Assembly (NCBI RefSeq): GCF_003033925.1
Contig: NZ_CP028365.1
Location: 2,108,001-2,172,000 of the forward strand
Reading direction: 5' to 3'
DNA: 64,000 nucleotides
Source: Tannerella serpentiformis
GTDB lineage: Bacteria > Bacteroidota > Bacteroidia > Bacteroidales > Tannerellaceae
Every line of letters begins with the position of its first letter. Position 1 is the first letter of the stretch. A model generated the notes under the pieces. That model did no database searches. It worked only from the letters and a program-made list of their open reading frames with translations, and was not told where the DNA came from. Position numbers and translations under genes: made by a program. Of this stretch, positions 43,993-52,070 are shown in pieces.

Positions 43993-45471
43993 CTACAGGC
44001 TCCATTCGGCGCCGTCCTTCGTGTCCTTGACCACAAACCCGAGGGCGGAGAGCTCGTTGCGGATGCGGTCGCTCGTAGCCCAATCCTTGTTTTGCTTGGC
44101 CTGCTGACGAACGGAGAGCAGCAGATCGACGGCGCGGCGATAGGCCTCGTCTTTCTCGTCAGACGGGGCGGCGCTACGCAGACCGAGGATGTCGTCCATG
44201 AAGAGACGGAAGGCGGATTGCAGCTCCGCGAGATCGTCCGCCGAGAGCGTCGCGCGACCGTCATGCACGGTGTTGATGGCCTTCGCGGCGTCGAAGAGGT
44301 GAGAGATGACGATGGGCGTGTTCATGTCGTCGCACATGGCCTCCTCACAGCGCGTGCGCAGCGTGCTGACGTCGATGGTCGAGGGGCCGTCGGAGGGTGT
44401 GAGCTTGGCGAGCCGTTCGGCGGCTTCGAAGAGTCGATCGAGACCCTTCTCGGAGGCTTGCAGCGCCTCGTTGCTGAAGTCCACCGTGCTGCGATAGTGT
44501 GCCTGAAGGATGAAGAAGCGGATCGTCTCCGGGCGATAAGCCTGCGCCAACAGCGGATGGCTACCGGTGAAGAACTCCTCCAGGGTGATGGCGTTGCCGA
44601 GCGACTTGCCCATCTTCTGCCCGTTGTAAGTGATCATGTTGTTGTGCACCCACCAGCGCACCATCTCCTCGCCCTCGGCGGCTACGGCTTGCGCGATCTC
44701 GCACTCGTGGTGGGGGAAGATGAGGTCCATGCCGCCGCCGTGAATGTCGAAATGGTCGCCGAGGTACTTGCGGCCCATCGCGGTGCATTCGCAGTGCCAG
44801 CCCGGGAAGCCCTCGCCCCACTGCGATGGCCAACGCATGATGTGCTCCGGTGCGGCGCGTTTCCAGAGGGCGAAGTCGACGGGGTTACGCTTCTCCGTCT
44901 GCCCGTCCAGCTCGCGGGTGGTGTTGAGCAGCTCGTCCACGTTGCGGTTGGAGAGGATGCCGTAGCGGTGGTCTTGGTTGTATCGCGCCACGTCGAAGTA
45001 GACCGAGCCTTCGCTCTCGTAGGCGTAGCCGTTGGCCAGGATGCGGTTGACGAGCTCCATCTGTTCGATGATGTGGCCCGAGGCCTGCGGCTCGATGCTG
45101 GGTGGGAGCACGTTCAGCAGCTCCATTGCGCGGTGGTAGCGACGCGTGTAGTGTTGCACGACCTCCATCGGCTCGAGTTGTTCGATGCGTGCACGCTTGG
45201 CGATCTTGTCCTCGCCCTCGTCGGCGTCGTGCTCGAGGTGGCCCACGTCGGTGATGTTGCGGACGTAGCGCACCTTGTAGCCGAGGTGGGTGAGGTAGCG
45301 GAAGAGGATGTCGAAGGTGATGGCCGACCGGGCGTGGCCGAGGTGCGGATCGCCGTAGACGGTGGGTCCGCAGACATACATGCCCACATGTGGCGCGTGG
45401 AGGGGTTCAAACTCCGCCTTCCGGCGCGTGAGGGTGTTATACAAAACGAGTTTCTGTTGTTGCTTATCCAT
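43993..45471 (-). CDS. cysS: cysteinyl-tRNA synthetase
   Basis: A 492-residue class I synthetase: [19 protein letters not shown] (zinc Cys and HIGH-like GHAR), the other zinc ligands in [34 protein letters not shown], and KMGKS in place of KMSKS. It charges tRNA-Cys. Starts at 45471 ([12 protein letters not shown]) and 45483 are both possible; I use the shorter. The TACTTTTG element at 45510-45517 (minus) is its probable promoter. Confidence 0.97.
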   Translation of the reverse strand: MDKQQQKLVLYNTLTRRKAEFEPLHAPHVGMYVCGPTVYGDPHLGHARSAITFDILFRYLTHLGYKVRYVRNITDVGHLEHDADEGEDKIAKRARIEQLEPMEVVQHYTRRYHRAMELLNVLPPSIEPQASGHIIEQMELVNRILANGYAYESEGSVYFDVARYNQDHRYGILSNRNVDELLNTTRELDGQTEKRNPVDFALWKRAAPEHIMRWPSQWGEGFPGWHCECTAMGRKYLGDHFDIHGGGMDLIFPHHECEIAQAVAAEGEEMVRWWVHNNMITYNGQKMGKSLGNAITLEEFFTGSHPLLAQAYRPETIRFFILQAHYRSTVDFSNEALQASEKGLDRLFEAAERLAKLTPSDGPSTIDVSTLRTRCEEAMCDDMNTPIVISHLFDAAKAINTVHDGRATLSADDLAELQSAFRLFMDDILGLRSAAPSDEKDEAYRRAVDLLLSVRQQAKQNKDWATSDRIRNELSALGFVVKDTKDGAEWSL

Positions 45472-45509
45472 ATTACTATCCATTATTGATGCATTGTTCG
45501 GTGAGGCCG

Positions 45510-45517
45510 CAAAAGTA
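45510..45517 (-). promoter_or_regulatory. -7 element TACTTTTG for cysS
   Basis: The plus-strand sequence is CAAAAGTA, 39 bp before the ATG at 45471. A minus-strand TTTG about 19 bp upstream (within gtttgcacgg) can serve as the -33 element. Confidence 0.65.
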
Positions 45518-45580
45518 GGGAGGCGCATGCAGCACCGTGCAAACGCCTCCCAATCTCTTTTCGGTTCCCAACGTCGGGCC

Positions 45581-45784
45581 TTACCATTCGTCACTCATCG
45601 CTGGTTCGGCGACCGTCTTAGGCAGCCTCTTCGCTTGGGCGTCGTGCTCCACTTGCGCCAGGTATTCTTCCCACGCCAAGGTCCTATTCCTTTCTCTTTC
45701 GGGCGATCCTTCGCGCCCTAATACTTCGTCAAGCAATGCGTCGACGTCGTACTTATCCTTTTCGATCTCTCTTAGTTGCATCAT
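45581..45784 (-). CDS. HigA-like antitoxin lacking its helix-turn-helix
   Basis: A 67-residue protein: [21 protein letters not shown] followed by [10 protein letters not shown] and a short acidic/basic tail ending MSDEW. The first 45 residues resemble the N-terminus of Bacteroidota HigA antitoxins (x-L-D-E-x-x-G-x-x-G-(T/S)-P-E-R), but the XRE helix-turn-helix of about 50 residues that should follow is missing, and none is found in any frame downstream. It overlaps the 3' end of the toxin gene by 32 bp, as in HigBA operons. It may neutralise toxin without repressing the operon, or be a decayed remnant. Confidence 0.7.
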   Translation of the reverse strand: MMQLREIEKDKYDVDALLDEVLGREGSPERERNRTLAWEEYLAQVEHDAQAKRLPKTVAEPAMSDEW

Positions 45785-46091
45785 ATTCCTTCCTTAATCT
45801 CAAAGCCTTCTCTATTTCTCGATGAGGGGTTCTTTGAGTTTTCTTCTTGAAACAATTGAACAATACCACGATGGTGTCTCCATCATAAATGAAAAATAGG
45901 CGGAACTCATTGTTCCCATGGCTTACTCGAAATTCATAGAGGCCTTCCCTTACGTATTTGATGTAATGTCTTGGCAGCCGCTCTTCCGTCCTTAATAAAT
46001 CCAGTGCACGCAAGACTTTATCGGCTTCCGGCTTCGATAGTGCTTGCATGAAATCGCTGAAATAATTCTTGTATGCGATGATTTTTCTCAC
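45753..46091 (-). CDS. higB: RelE/HigB-superfamily toxin (Gp49-like)
   Basis: From the GTG at 46091 the protein reads VRKIIAYKNYFSDFMQAL, then LPRHYIKYVREGLYEFRVSHGNNEFRLFFIYDGDTIVVLFNCFKKK (112 residues in total), the fold and wording of Gp49-like HigB toxins, which cleave mRNA on the ribosome. Conserved basic residues and the GLYE-x-R/F-R-x-F-F core are intact. An ATG six codons upstream (46109) is also in frame, but GTG gives the family's M-R-K-I-I-A-Y start. A CATCTTTG element at 46097-46104 (minus) is close enough to imply a nearly leaderless mRNA. Its antitoxin partner is the truncated gene that overlaps its end. Confidence 0.85.
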   Translation of the reverse strand: MRKIIAYKNYFSDFMQALSKPEADKVLRALDLLRTEERLPRHYIKYVREGLYEFRVSHGNNEFRLFFIYDGDTIVVLFNCFKKKTQRTPHREIEKALRLRKEYDATKRDRKG

Positions 46092-46139
46092 GGCGCAAAG
46101 ATGTGGCAAATACGCCGGGGAGCGTCTGCTTTTGTGCCT

Positions 46140-47012
46140 CTACTGCGGTATGTGCATTCGCCCCTGCGTGTTCCCGACTAACTTCCCAGCCTCGGCCGAG
46201 GCCGCAGCCCGCTCTATCTCACTTTTGAGCGACGCCCGCAGCCGGTCGGTCATAAAGGTGAGGAAGGGCGTGCAGTCCACATTTTCCTCCTCTTGCGATT
46301 GTCGTAAGGAGGCGATGTATGCGCCACGATCTTCACGAAGGATCTTCACGGGGAAGAGGTCGTAGTAGAACTGGATGTAGTGCATCAGCAGGCGTGCCGT
46401 ACGACCGTTGCCGTCTACCCACGGGTGGATAGTGGCCAGCTCCAAATGGGCCGTGAAACTCATCTCATACTGCGCGCGGAGGGTGTTGACGCCGGTCATT
46501 TTCATTTGTTCCTGAAGTCGTTCGCAGAGCGCCTCTATCCGTACCGGCACCTTTTGATAGTTCATATACGACCGTCCGCCGACACCCGCCGTGACGCCAC
46601 ACAGGCGGTAGTCACCTCGCGACGAGTCGAACGTGCCCGCAGCGACGTGGTGCACACTCCCGGTGCGCCGCATCAGTATCCCATTCAGCATCCGCAGGAG
46701 CGTCGGCGTGATAGCTGTTCGGCGCACCGCCTCCGTCTGTGCCTGCTCATAGGCCATGCGTAGGTCGTCATTCATCAAATGATCTATGAGTGGCTTACCA
46801 CCAGTCGTCACGCCCTCGTCGAAGAGTATTTGCGCCTCCAGCTCCGTCAGCGTCGACCCCTCAATGGCCGTCGAATGGGCGATCAGGGAATAGAGGTAGT
46901 ACTTCTCATAATCCACCGCCTGAGCGATGCCCATGTCTGCGAATCGATGTAGCAGCGCCTCAATTTCCGGCCAGGCGTCGTGCAGGTTGGGTGTGATCCT
47001 TTCTTGTGTCAT
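46140..47012 (-). CDS. Fic family AMP-transferase-type protein
   Basis: A 290-residue class II Fic protein. The core motif is HPWVDGNGRTAR (H-x-[FW]-x-D-G-N-G-R), intact except Trp for the more usual Phe. The N-terminal inhibitory helix STAIEGST (S-x-x-x-E-G) is present, so activity is autoinhibited until the Glu is displaced. A Fic/DOC N-terminal helix block precedes it (HDAWPEIEALLHRFADMGIA). Such proteins adenylylate GTPases, gyrase or unknown targets. It lies 30 bp beyond the HigBA remnant, and array H lies just upstream of its start. Confidence 0.93.
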   Translation of the reverse strand: MTQERITPNLHDAWPEIEALLHRFADMGIAQAVDYEKYYLYSLIAHSTAIEGSTLTELEAQILFDEGVTTGGKPLIDHLMNDDLRMAYEQAQTEAVRRTAITPTLLRMLNGILMRRTGSVHHVAAGTFDSSRGDYRLCGVTAGVGGRSYMNYQKVPVRIEALCERLQEQMKMTGVNTLRAQYEMSFTAHLELATIHPWVDGNGRTARLLMHYIQFYYDLFPVKILREDRGAYIASLRQSQEEENVDCTPFLTFMTDRLRASLKSEIERAAASAEAGKLVGNTQGRMHIPQ

Positions 47013-47070
47013 CTTGTTTTTGGGGGGATGAATTGCTGATTACGTAGATTGTTTAGGTCGTCCGAGCCTC

Positions 47071-47600
47071 GGAAATGACCTCTCCCGAAGGTTTGCCCCA
47101 TTTCCTCGATGCGGAAATGGCCTCTCCCGAGGGTTTGACCCATTTCCTCGATGCGGAAATGACCTCTCCCGAAGGTTGGGCCCATTTCCTTACTCGGGAA
47201 ATGGCCTCTCCCGAAGGTTGGGCCCATTTCCTGACTCGGGAAATGGCCTCTCCCGAAGGTTTGACCCATTTCCTCGATGCGGAAATGACCTCTCCCGAAG
47301 GTTTGGCCCATTTCCTCGATGCGGAAATGGCCTCTCCCGAAGGTTTGACCCATTTCCTGACTCGGGAAATGACCTCTCCCGAAGGTTTGACCCATTTCCT
47401 CGATGCGGAAATGGCCTCTCCCGAAGGTTTGGCCCATTTCCTGACTCGGGAAATGGCCTCTCCCGAAGGTTGGGCCCATTTCCTGACTCGGGAAATGACC
47501 TCTCCCGAAGGTTGGGCCCATTTCCTGACTCGGGAAATGACCTCTCCCGAAGGTTTGACCCATTTCCTCGATGCGGAAATGGCCTCTCCCGAGGGAGGGA
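47071..47600. repeat. 42-bp array H (12 units and a partial) built from interchangeable modules
   Basis: GGAAATG recurs at 47071, 47113, 47155 ... 47575. Arms CATTTCC and GGAAATG flank one of two 7-bp cores (TCGATGC or TGACTCG), forming a hairpin at each unit boundary; between them lie TCTCCCGAAGG and one of three versions (GTTTGACC, GTTTGGCC, GTTGGGCC). The versions are shuffled along the array independently of each other. It lies between the Fic start and the end of the TolB-like gene. Confidence 0.97.
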
Positions 47601-47601
47601 T

Positions 47602-49146
47602 TCACTTCCCCGCCTTGAGCGGCTGGATGTCCACGCCTTCGAGGGTGCGGGCCTTGCGACTGAGCGTATAGTTGCGGTAGGGCACGGGGGCGGTGAGGAA
47701 CGTGGGGTGGGTGAACGATCGCATCGTGCGCCGATAGCCATTGGCCTCCTTGAGCGGCAGCAGGAAGGGTTTCGAGGGGCGTCCGTCGGCCGAGAGATGG
47801 GCGATGACGGGGTATTCGTAGAGGCCGTCGATGCTGCGCGTGGTATAGACGATCCAGCGCCCGTTGTTGCTCCAGGAGTAGGCGATCTCCGAGTCGTTAT
47901 CGGCGCAGAGCGTATCGACGGGCAGGAAGTTCCGGTGCTTTATGTCGAAGAGGGCCACGTCCGACGTGGGGCGATCGGCGGGATTGGAGCCTACGTCGGC
48001 CACGGTGAAGAGCAGATAGCGTCCGTCGGGCGAGGGCAGGGGACGGGCCGCGCTACCGTCGGGGCGTACCTCGGGGCGTCGGGGGGGCGTCTTGTCCGAC
48101 TTCTTCCGCGGAGGCGGGGGCGGCGCGGGTCGGGAGTGGTAGAGGGTGTCTGCCTTACGGCCGAAGCGGCGTCCGCCGTGGATGTTGAAAGCCAGGGCGC
48201 AGAGGTGATACTTGGCGCTGTCGGCGCGGGTGTAGGCCATGAGTGAGGTGGCGCAGAAGTAGAGCGTTTCGCCGTCGGGCGAGAAGGCGGGGTAGGTGAC
48301 CGAGCTGGAGTCGGAGAAGAGTTGCGGGGAGGTGAAGAGCTCATGCTTGACGACGTCGTAGATGACGATGCGCGAGGCCGTCTCGCGGACATCCTGCCGC
48401 GCGTTGCGGTTGACGGCGAAGGCCATGTAACGCCCCGAAGGGTGCCAGGCGACATGGGTCGGCGTGGGTAGTCCGGGGATGGTGTGCGTGTTCAGTTTCT
48501 CGATCTTGTCGCTGTCAGTCAGCAGGGCGCAGGATAGGGCACCGCTTAGGGGCAGAAAGAAGCGCTGGGCGTCGCCACCGCTGAAGGTGGCCGGGCCGAT
48601 GCGGTCGCCGTGGGTCATGTCGCTCGTGAGCACGGCACGCTCGTGGAAGTCCTCCAAGCAGCGGCTGTAAAGCCCCGTATGGCCCATCACGTTGCGACTC
48701 GGATCCGTGCGGCCGTAGACGATGTACGGGTCGATCGAGTCCGTGGCCACGTAGAGGTTGAAGGGCGCATAGCCGACCCATTCGCCGGCGATGCGGGCCG
48801 TCACTTTCACGCTGATCACCTTGCCTGCGGCATCCTTCATCAGGCGCTTCCATGCGCGCGGCGCGATGGCGATGGACCGTCCGTCGGAGGCCCAGACCGT
48901 GACGCGTTCGGCGCCACACTCGAACGTGGCCGCGGCCTTGTCCACGTCGCACGTGTCGGCCAGCAGGAAGCGCAGCGGCGCAATGTTGGGAGGGATCGTC
49001 ACCTCCGTATAGTCCGGGAAGATGGGGGGCTGATGGTCCACCAGCCGGTTCGTCATCGGCATCTCGTGTTGGCAGGCCACGGCGAGAAGGATCAGCAGCA
49101 GAAGGGTGGATGCGTATCGTAGGGTAGGGGAGAGGATCGTTTTCAT
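47602..49146 (-). CDS. TolB-like beta-propeller lipoprotein
   Basis: A 514-residue lipoprotein (signal to LLLILLAVAC, Cys25). From about residue 230 it has PD40/TolB-type propeller repeats (VAWHPSGRYMAFAVN, YPAFSPDGETLYFCA, LPSPDGRYLLFTVAD, YSWSNNGRWIVYTT). The middle contains a Pro/Lys-rich linker (RPAPPPPPRKKSDKTPPRRP). It is probably anchored in the outer membrane, facing the periplasm or surface. Its ATG lies 6 bp after the stop of the 49153-51015 gene, with which it forms an operon; the two may act together in envelope traffic, but neither has a known function. Confidence 0.85.
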   Translation of the reverse strand: MKTILSPTLRYASTLLLLILLAVACQHEMPMTNRLVDHQPPIFPDYTEVTIPPNIAPLRFLLADTCDVDKAAATFECGAERVTVWASDGRSIAIAPRAWKRLMKDAAGKVISVKVTARIAGEWVGYAPFNLYVATDSIDPYIVYGRTDPSRNVMGHTGLYSRCLEDFHERAVLTSDMTHGDRIGPATFSGGDAQRFFLPLSGALSCALLTDSDKIEKLNTHTIPGLPTPTHVAWHPSGRYMAFAVNRNARQDVRETASRIVIYDVVKHELFTSPQLFSDSSSVTYPAFSPDGETLYFCATSLMAYTRADSAKYHLCALAFNIHGGRRFGRKADTLYHSRPAPPPPPRKKSDKTPPRRPEVRPDGSAARPLPSPDGRYLLFTVADVGSNPADRPTSDVALFDIKHRNFLPVDTLCADNDSEIAYSWSNNGRWIVYTTRSIDGLYEYPVIAHLSADGRPSKPFLLPLKEANGYRRTMRSFTHPTFLTAPVPYRNYTLSRKARTLEGVDIQPLKAGK

Positions 49147-49152
49147 TACGGA

Positions 49153-51015
49153 TTATTTCGTCGCACCGGACGTGAAGGTGAAGTAATACCAGTAGCTGTC
49201 GCCGAAGGCATCGCGCAGCGCCTCGGCCGACTGGCGGTTGCCTCGCGCCGCGTCAGCGCGTCGGCGAAAGTCGGCGTAGCGCCGCGTCATGTCGGCTGGC
49301 AGTCGATAGCGCTTCTGCGCCGTTGTATCGCCGACGAAGGTGTAGAGCAGCGTGGCCTCCGCGAAGGATTTGGGCAGGCGAGGGAGCACCATCCGCCCCG
49401 TGCAACTGTCGGCCAAAGTGCGGAAGCGTCCGAGGTCTTTCTGCAATAAGAGGAGCACGCCCGCATACTCGATCGAGGCGCGGTGCGTCGGGTTTTGTTC
49501 GGCGATGGCGTGCAGAGTGTGCGGTAGATCGCCCGATGCACCCGTCAGGCAGCGACGCTTGCGGCCCAGCAGGGAGTCCACCACCACGGCCGAATCGTTA
49601 TACAGGAACCGCCGCGCATCGTGTGCCCACTGGCCGTAGTAACGCGTATGCTCCAGCACCGAGAGGTACTTCTCGGCCAGCGGATAGGCGCCGCGGATCA
49701 GACTCGTCTCGGCCAGTCGTTTGATCATGCGCGGGCTGCGATCGTCCATGCCCGCATTGGCTTCTATCGCCATACGTTGCGCCATATCGATATCGCCCAT
49801 CGAGAAATAGAGGTCGCTCAGCAGTGCCGCCACTTGGGGATCGCTTCCGTCCCATGTCGGCAGGATGGCCTCCACGCCGCGCGGAGCGTAGGCAAACAGG
49901 CTGTCGGCCAATTGTCCCCGTTCGGCCAGCGCGATGCTCAGCATGCACGCCTCGGTAGGCGTCGGGTTGTGCTTATATGTAAAGGTATAGCGGTCGATCA
50001 CGTCGTCCCACCGTCCTTGTCGGAGGTAGCAGTCCAGCTCTTTGCTGTAGCCCGACGTGTCGTGATCCTTCAGCCTGTCGCGGCCGATCCAAAGCAGTCC
50101 GCCCACTAACACGAGCTGCACCGTTATCTCCGCGATCCGTCGCCCCGCCTCCTTCTTCTCGCGTCCCTGCCCACGCAGGCAATAAGCCACGGCCAACATC
50201 ACCGGCAGGCAGGCCCATACGCCGTAAAGCACCGGATCAGGCGCCACAGTCGGCGCATAGTATCCGTCCGGACCTAACAGGAAGCGATACTCCCCCGCCC
50301 ACGCGTCATACACGCCCCATACGGCCGCTCCCACAGCCACCGCCAGCGGTACCAAGAAGCCGTAAGCCCGCCAAAAGCGCGTCGCCAGTTCCCACAAAAA
50401 GATGCACGTCGCAAAGAGGAACGCCACCGATCCGCCGAGCCAAAACAGCAGTCCCGTGGCCACCGTGGCATAGACTACCTGCCCCACCATCGACGGGATG
50501 AAGAAATAGCCATACATCGCCACGAGCGTCAGCGCATAGGCCACCGTCCCGGCGTACGAATAGTTCATATCGAACGTCATCAGCAGCTGCGCCGCCGTCG
50601 GTAGTAGCCCCAGCAGTCGCAGATTGGCCTGCGGTGCGATCCGTCGCATGAGGCCCACCGACAGCATGGCCACGGCCGTCAGCACCACACTTCCGGTGGC
50701 CGCCCCGAGGTACGGCTTGACGAAGAACTGCGTCGCATAGTCCGTCACCAATTGCGCCCCGCCCCCTGACCGCGTGAAATACGACCCGATGAACGATGCC
50801 TCGCTGAGGAACAGCTTCCGCTGCTCGATGAAGAAAAAGTAGAATCGGCCCTCACGTTCCAGCCAGAAAAACAGGGCCAGACAGACGGCCAGCCAAAAAA
50901 AAGCGGCATGGCCAAATATCGCGGCCAACCGCTGAAACACATTCGGCTTTTCCTCGCGGAAAGCCGCCTCGTAATCCCCTTTTTTCCGGGTGCTGATCTT
51001 CTGAAATTCCCTCAT
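49153..51015 (-). CDS. membrane protein with periplasmic/cytoplasmic TPR-like domain (DUF6057-like)
   Basis: A 620-residue protein. About ten hydrophobic helices fill residues 30-310 (for example AAFFWLAVCLALFFWLE and VVYATVATGLLFWLGGSVAFLF). The C-terminal 300 residues are helical with TPR-like spacing (LDCYLRQGRWDDVIDRYTF, AALLSDLYFSMGDIDMAQRMAIEA, AYPLAEKYLSVLEHT). The layout matches what I recall as DUF6057 proteins of Bacteroidota, often paired with a TolB-like lipoprotein; this name is from memory. The function is unknown. Confidence 0.8.
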   Translation of the reverse strand: MREFQKISTRKKGDYEAAFREEKPNVFQRLAAIFGHAAFFWLAVCLALFFWLEREGRFYFFFIEQRKLFLSEASFIGSYFTRSGGGAQLVTDYATQFFVKPYLGAATGSVVLTAVAMLSVGLMRRIAPQANLRLLGLLPTAAQLLMTFDMNYSYAGTVAYALTLVAMYGYFFIPSMVGQVVYATVATGLLFWLGGSVAFLFATCIFLWELATRFWRAYGFLVPLAVAVGAAVWGVYDAWAGEYRFLLGPDGYYAPTVAPDPVLYGVWACLPVMLAVAYCLRGQGREKKEAGRRIAEITVQLVLVGGLLWIGRDRLKDHDTSGYSKELDCYLRQGRWDDVIDRYTFTYKHNPTPTEACMLSIALAERGQLADSLFAYAPRGVEAILPTWDGSDPQVAALLSDLYFSMGDIDMAQRMAIEANAGMDDRSPRMIKRLAETSLIRGAYPLAEKYLSVLEHTRYYGQWAHDARRFLYNDSAVVVDSLLGRKRRCLTGASGDLPHTLHAIAEQNPTHRASIEYAGVLLLLQKDLGRFRTLADSCTGRMVLPRLPKSFAEATLLYTFVGDTTAQKRYRLPADMTRRYADFRRRADAARGNRQSAEALRDAFGDSYWYYFTFTSGATK

Positions 51016-51085
51016 GAAATGCCGCTTATTTCGGTCTCTGTCAAAAAATGTCGGGCAAACTTAGGTAAAAAGCCAAAGGAAGGTC

Positions 51086-51093
51086 TATTTTTG
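51086..51093 (+). promoter_or_regulatory. -7 element TATTTTTG for tRNA-Gly
   Basis: It matches TAnnTTTG, 23 bp before the tRNA. The -33 element is not clear. Confidence 0.5.
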
Positions 51094-51116
51094 CCCCCGC
51101 AACACCCGAGCAAGAC

Positions 51117-51189
51117 GCGGCAGTAGCTCAGTTGGTAGAGCATCAGCTTCCCAAGCTGAGGGTCGCGGGTTCGAGCCCCGTTTGCCGCT
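51117..51189 (+). tRNA. tRNA-Gly (CCC)
   Basis: The cloverleaf has acceptor GCGGCAG/TTGCCGC (one G-T pair), D arm AGCTCAGTTGGTAGAGC, anticodon loop TTCCCAA on stem TCAGC/GCTGA, T loop GTTCGAG, and discriminator U73, as is usual for glycine. CCA is not encoded. Confidence 0.96.
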
Positions 51190-51221
51190 CGTTTTTTGTA
51201 TTTCATGGCGTTCTTCACGGT

Positions 51222-51258
51222 AAAGGCCCCCTCTGATTCAATTCAGGGCGGGGCCTTT
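51222..51258. terminator. bidirectional terminator between tRNA-Gly and the DUF6261-like gene
   Basis: AAAGGCCCC (51222-51230) pairs with GGGGCCTTT (51250-51258). Confidence 0.8.
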
Positions 51259-51303
51259 CCTCGTTTAGCCCCCCCCGGACAACCTTCCCGAATAGCGTCT
51301 TGG

Positions 51304-52038
51304 TTAGCCCTCCACAGCGGCGTCCTTATTCCGCTTCCGTTTGGCGAACACCACCTGCCGATAACGCTTGATCAGTGCGTTCATGAAGTCGATGAAGTGG
51401 CCCACGCCGGCCTCATCGCCCAGCAAAACCTGCATCGCGTTCACTACCTCCACGAGCCACCGATAGGCTGCGTCCGACTGCCGCCGCGCCATGTCCACCT
51501 CTGCCTCCTTGCGTAGCCGTTGGTTCTGCATCCGCTCGTTGATCAGCCGGTGCACGCGCTCGTTGGCCGCCTTCATCGCCACCACGTACGGCCCGACGCC
51601 GAGCCGCTCCACATGCGACGCGTAGGCCCCCTCGCAGTCCTCCACCAGCTTCCCGATCATCGCCGTCTCCCCGTCCAGCTGCATGCCGCGCTGCAGCCGG
51701 TAGTCCTTGATCCGCTGCGTCAGCTCGCGCGCCGCCTCCGCCTTGGCCTCGTCCGGCATGCGCTGCTGCGCCATCACGGTGCCTTTGAAGCCGGTGAAAA
51801 GGCCGTCACGCTCGGTGTCAGCCGCGTGGATGTCGTCCGTCAGCAGGCTTTTGTTCGAGAGGATCAGGTTCTCCCGCTCCTCGTCGTAGGCCGCCTTGAG
51901 TCGCTCCGCGGCTTTCTTGGCCACCGCGTTAGCCGTCACCTCCGGACTCTCGTCCACCGCGATGCAGACCGAGTGAATGAACTCCACGTGCGCCGCCTTC
52001 GTGGCCCGTGTCAGGTCTATGTTTCCGATCTTTTTCAT
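51304..52038 (-). CDS. DUF6261-like helical protein next to array I
   Basis: A 244-residue protein from MKKIGNIDLTRATKAAHVEF. It is almost entirely helical and rich in Ala, Glu, Lys and Arg (VAKKAAERLKAAYDEERENLILS, AANERVHRLINERMQNQRLRKEAEVDMARR), has no signal peptide or membrane segment, and ends in a basic stretch (FAKRKRNKDAAVEG). It resembles what I recall as DUF6261 proteins, a multi-copy Bacteroidota family of unknown role. It sits directly beside the most CRISPR-like of the 42-bp arrays, and the GC-rich units at 52071-52155 occupy its promoter region. The longer frame upstream runs through these units and is not real. Confidence 0.75.
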   Translation of the reverse strand: MKKIGNIDLTRATKAAHVEFIHSVCIAVDESPEVTANAVAKKAAERLKAAYDEERENLILSNKSLLTDDIHAADTERDGLFTGFKGTVMAQQRMPDEAKAEAARELTQRIKDYRLQRGMQLDGETAMIGKLVEDCEGAYASHVERLGVGPYVVAMKAANERVHRLINERMQNQRLRKEAEVDMARRQSDAAYRWLVEVVNAMQVLLGDEAGVGHFIDFMNALIKRYRQVVFAKRKRNKDAAVEG

Positions 52039-52070
52039 GTCTCCTGTCGTTTTTATGTCCGAATCACTTT

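Noticed and set aside
46129-46165. Another copy of the array E hairpin (ctactgcggtatgtgcattcgcccctgcg)
   Set aside because: It resembles the element loosely but the arms do not pair, and it lies at the 3' end of the Fic gene.
51117-52038. tRNA-Gly as an integration site for an island carrying the DUF6261-like gene
   Set aside because: No integrase and no direct repeat of the tRNA 3' end were found in the window.
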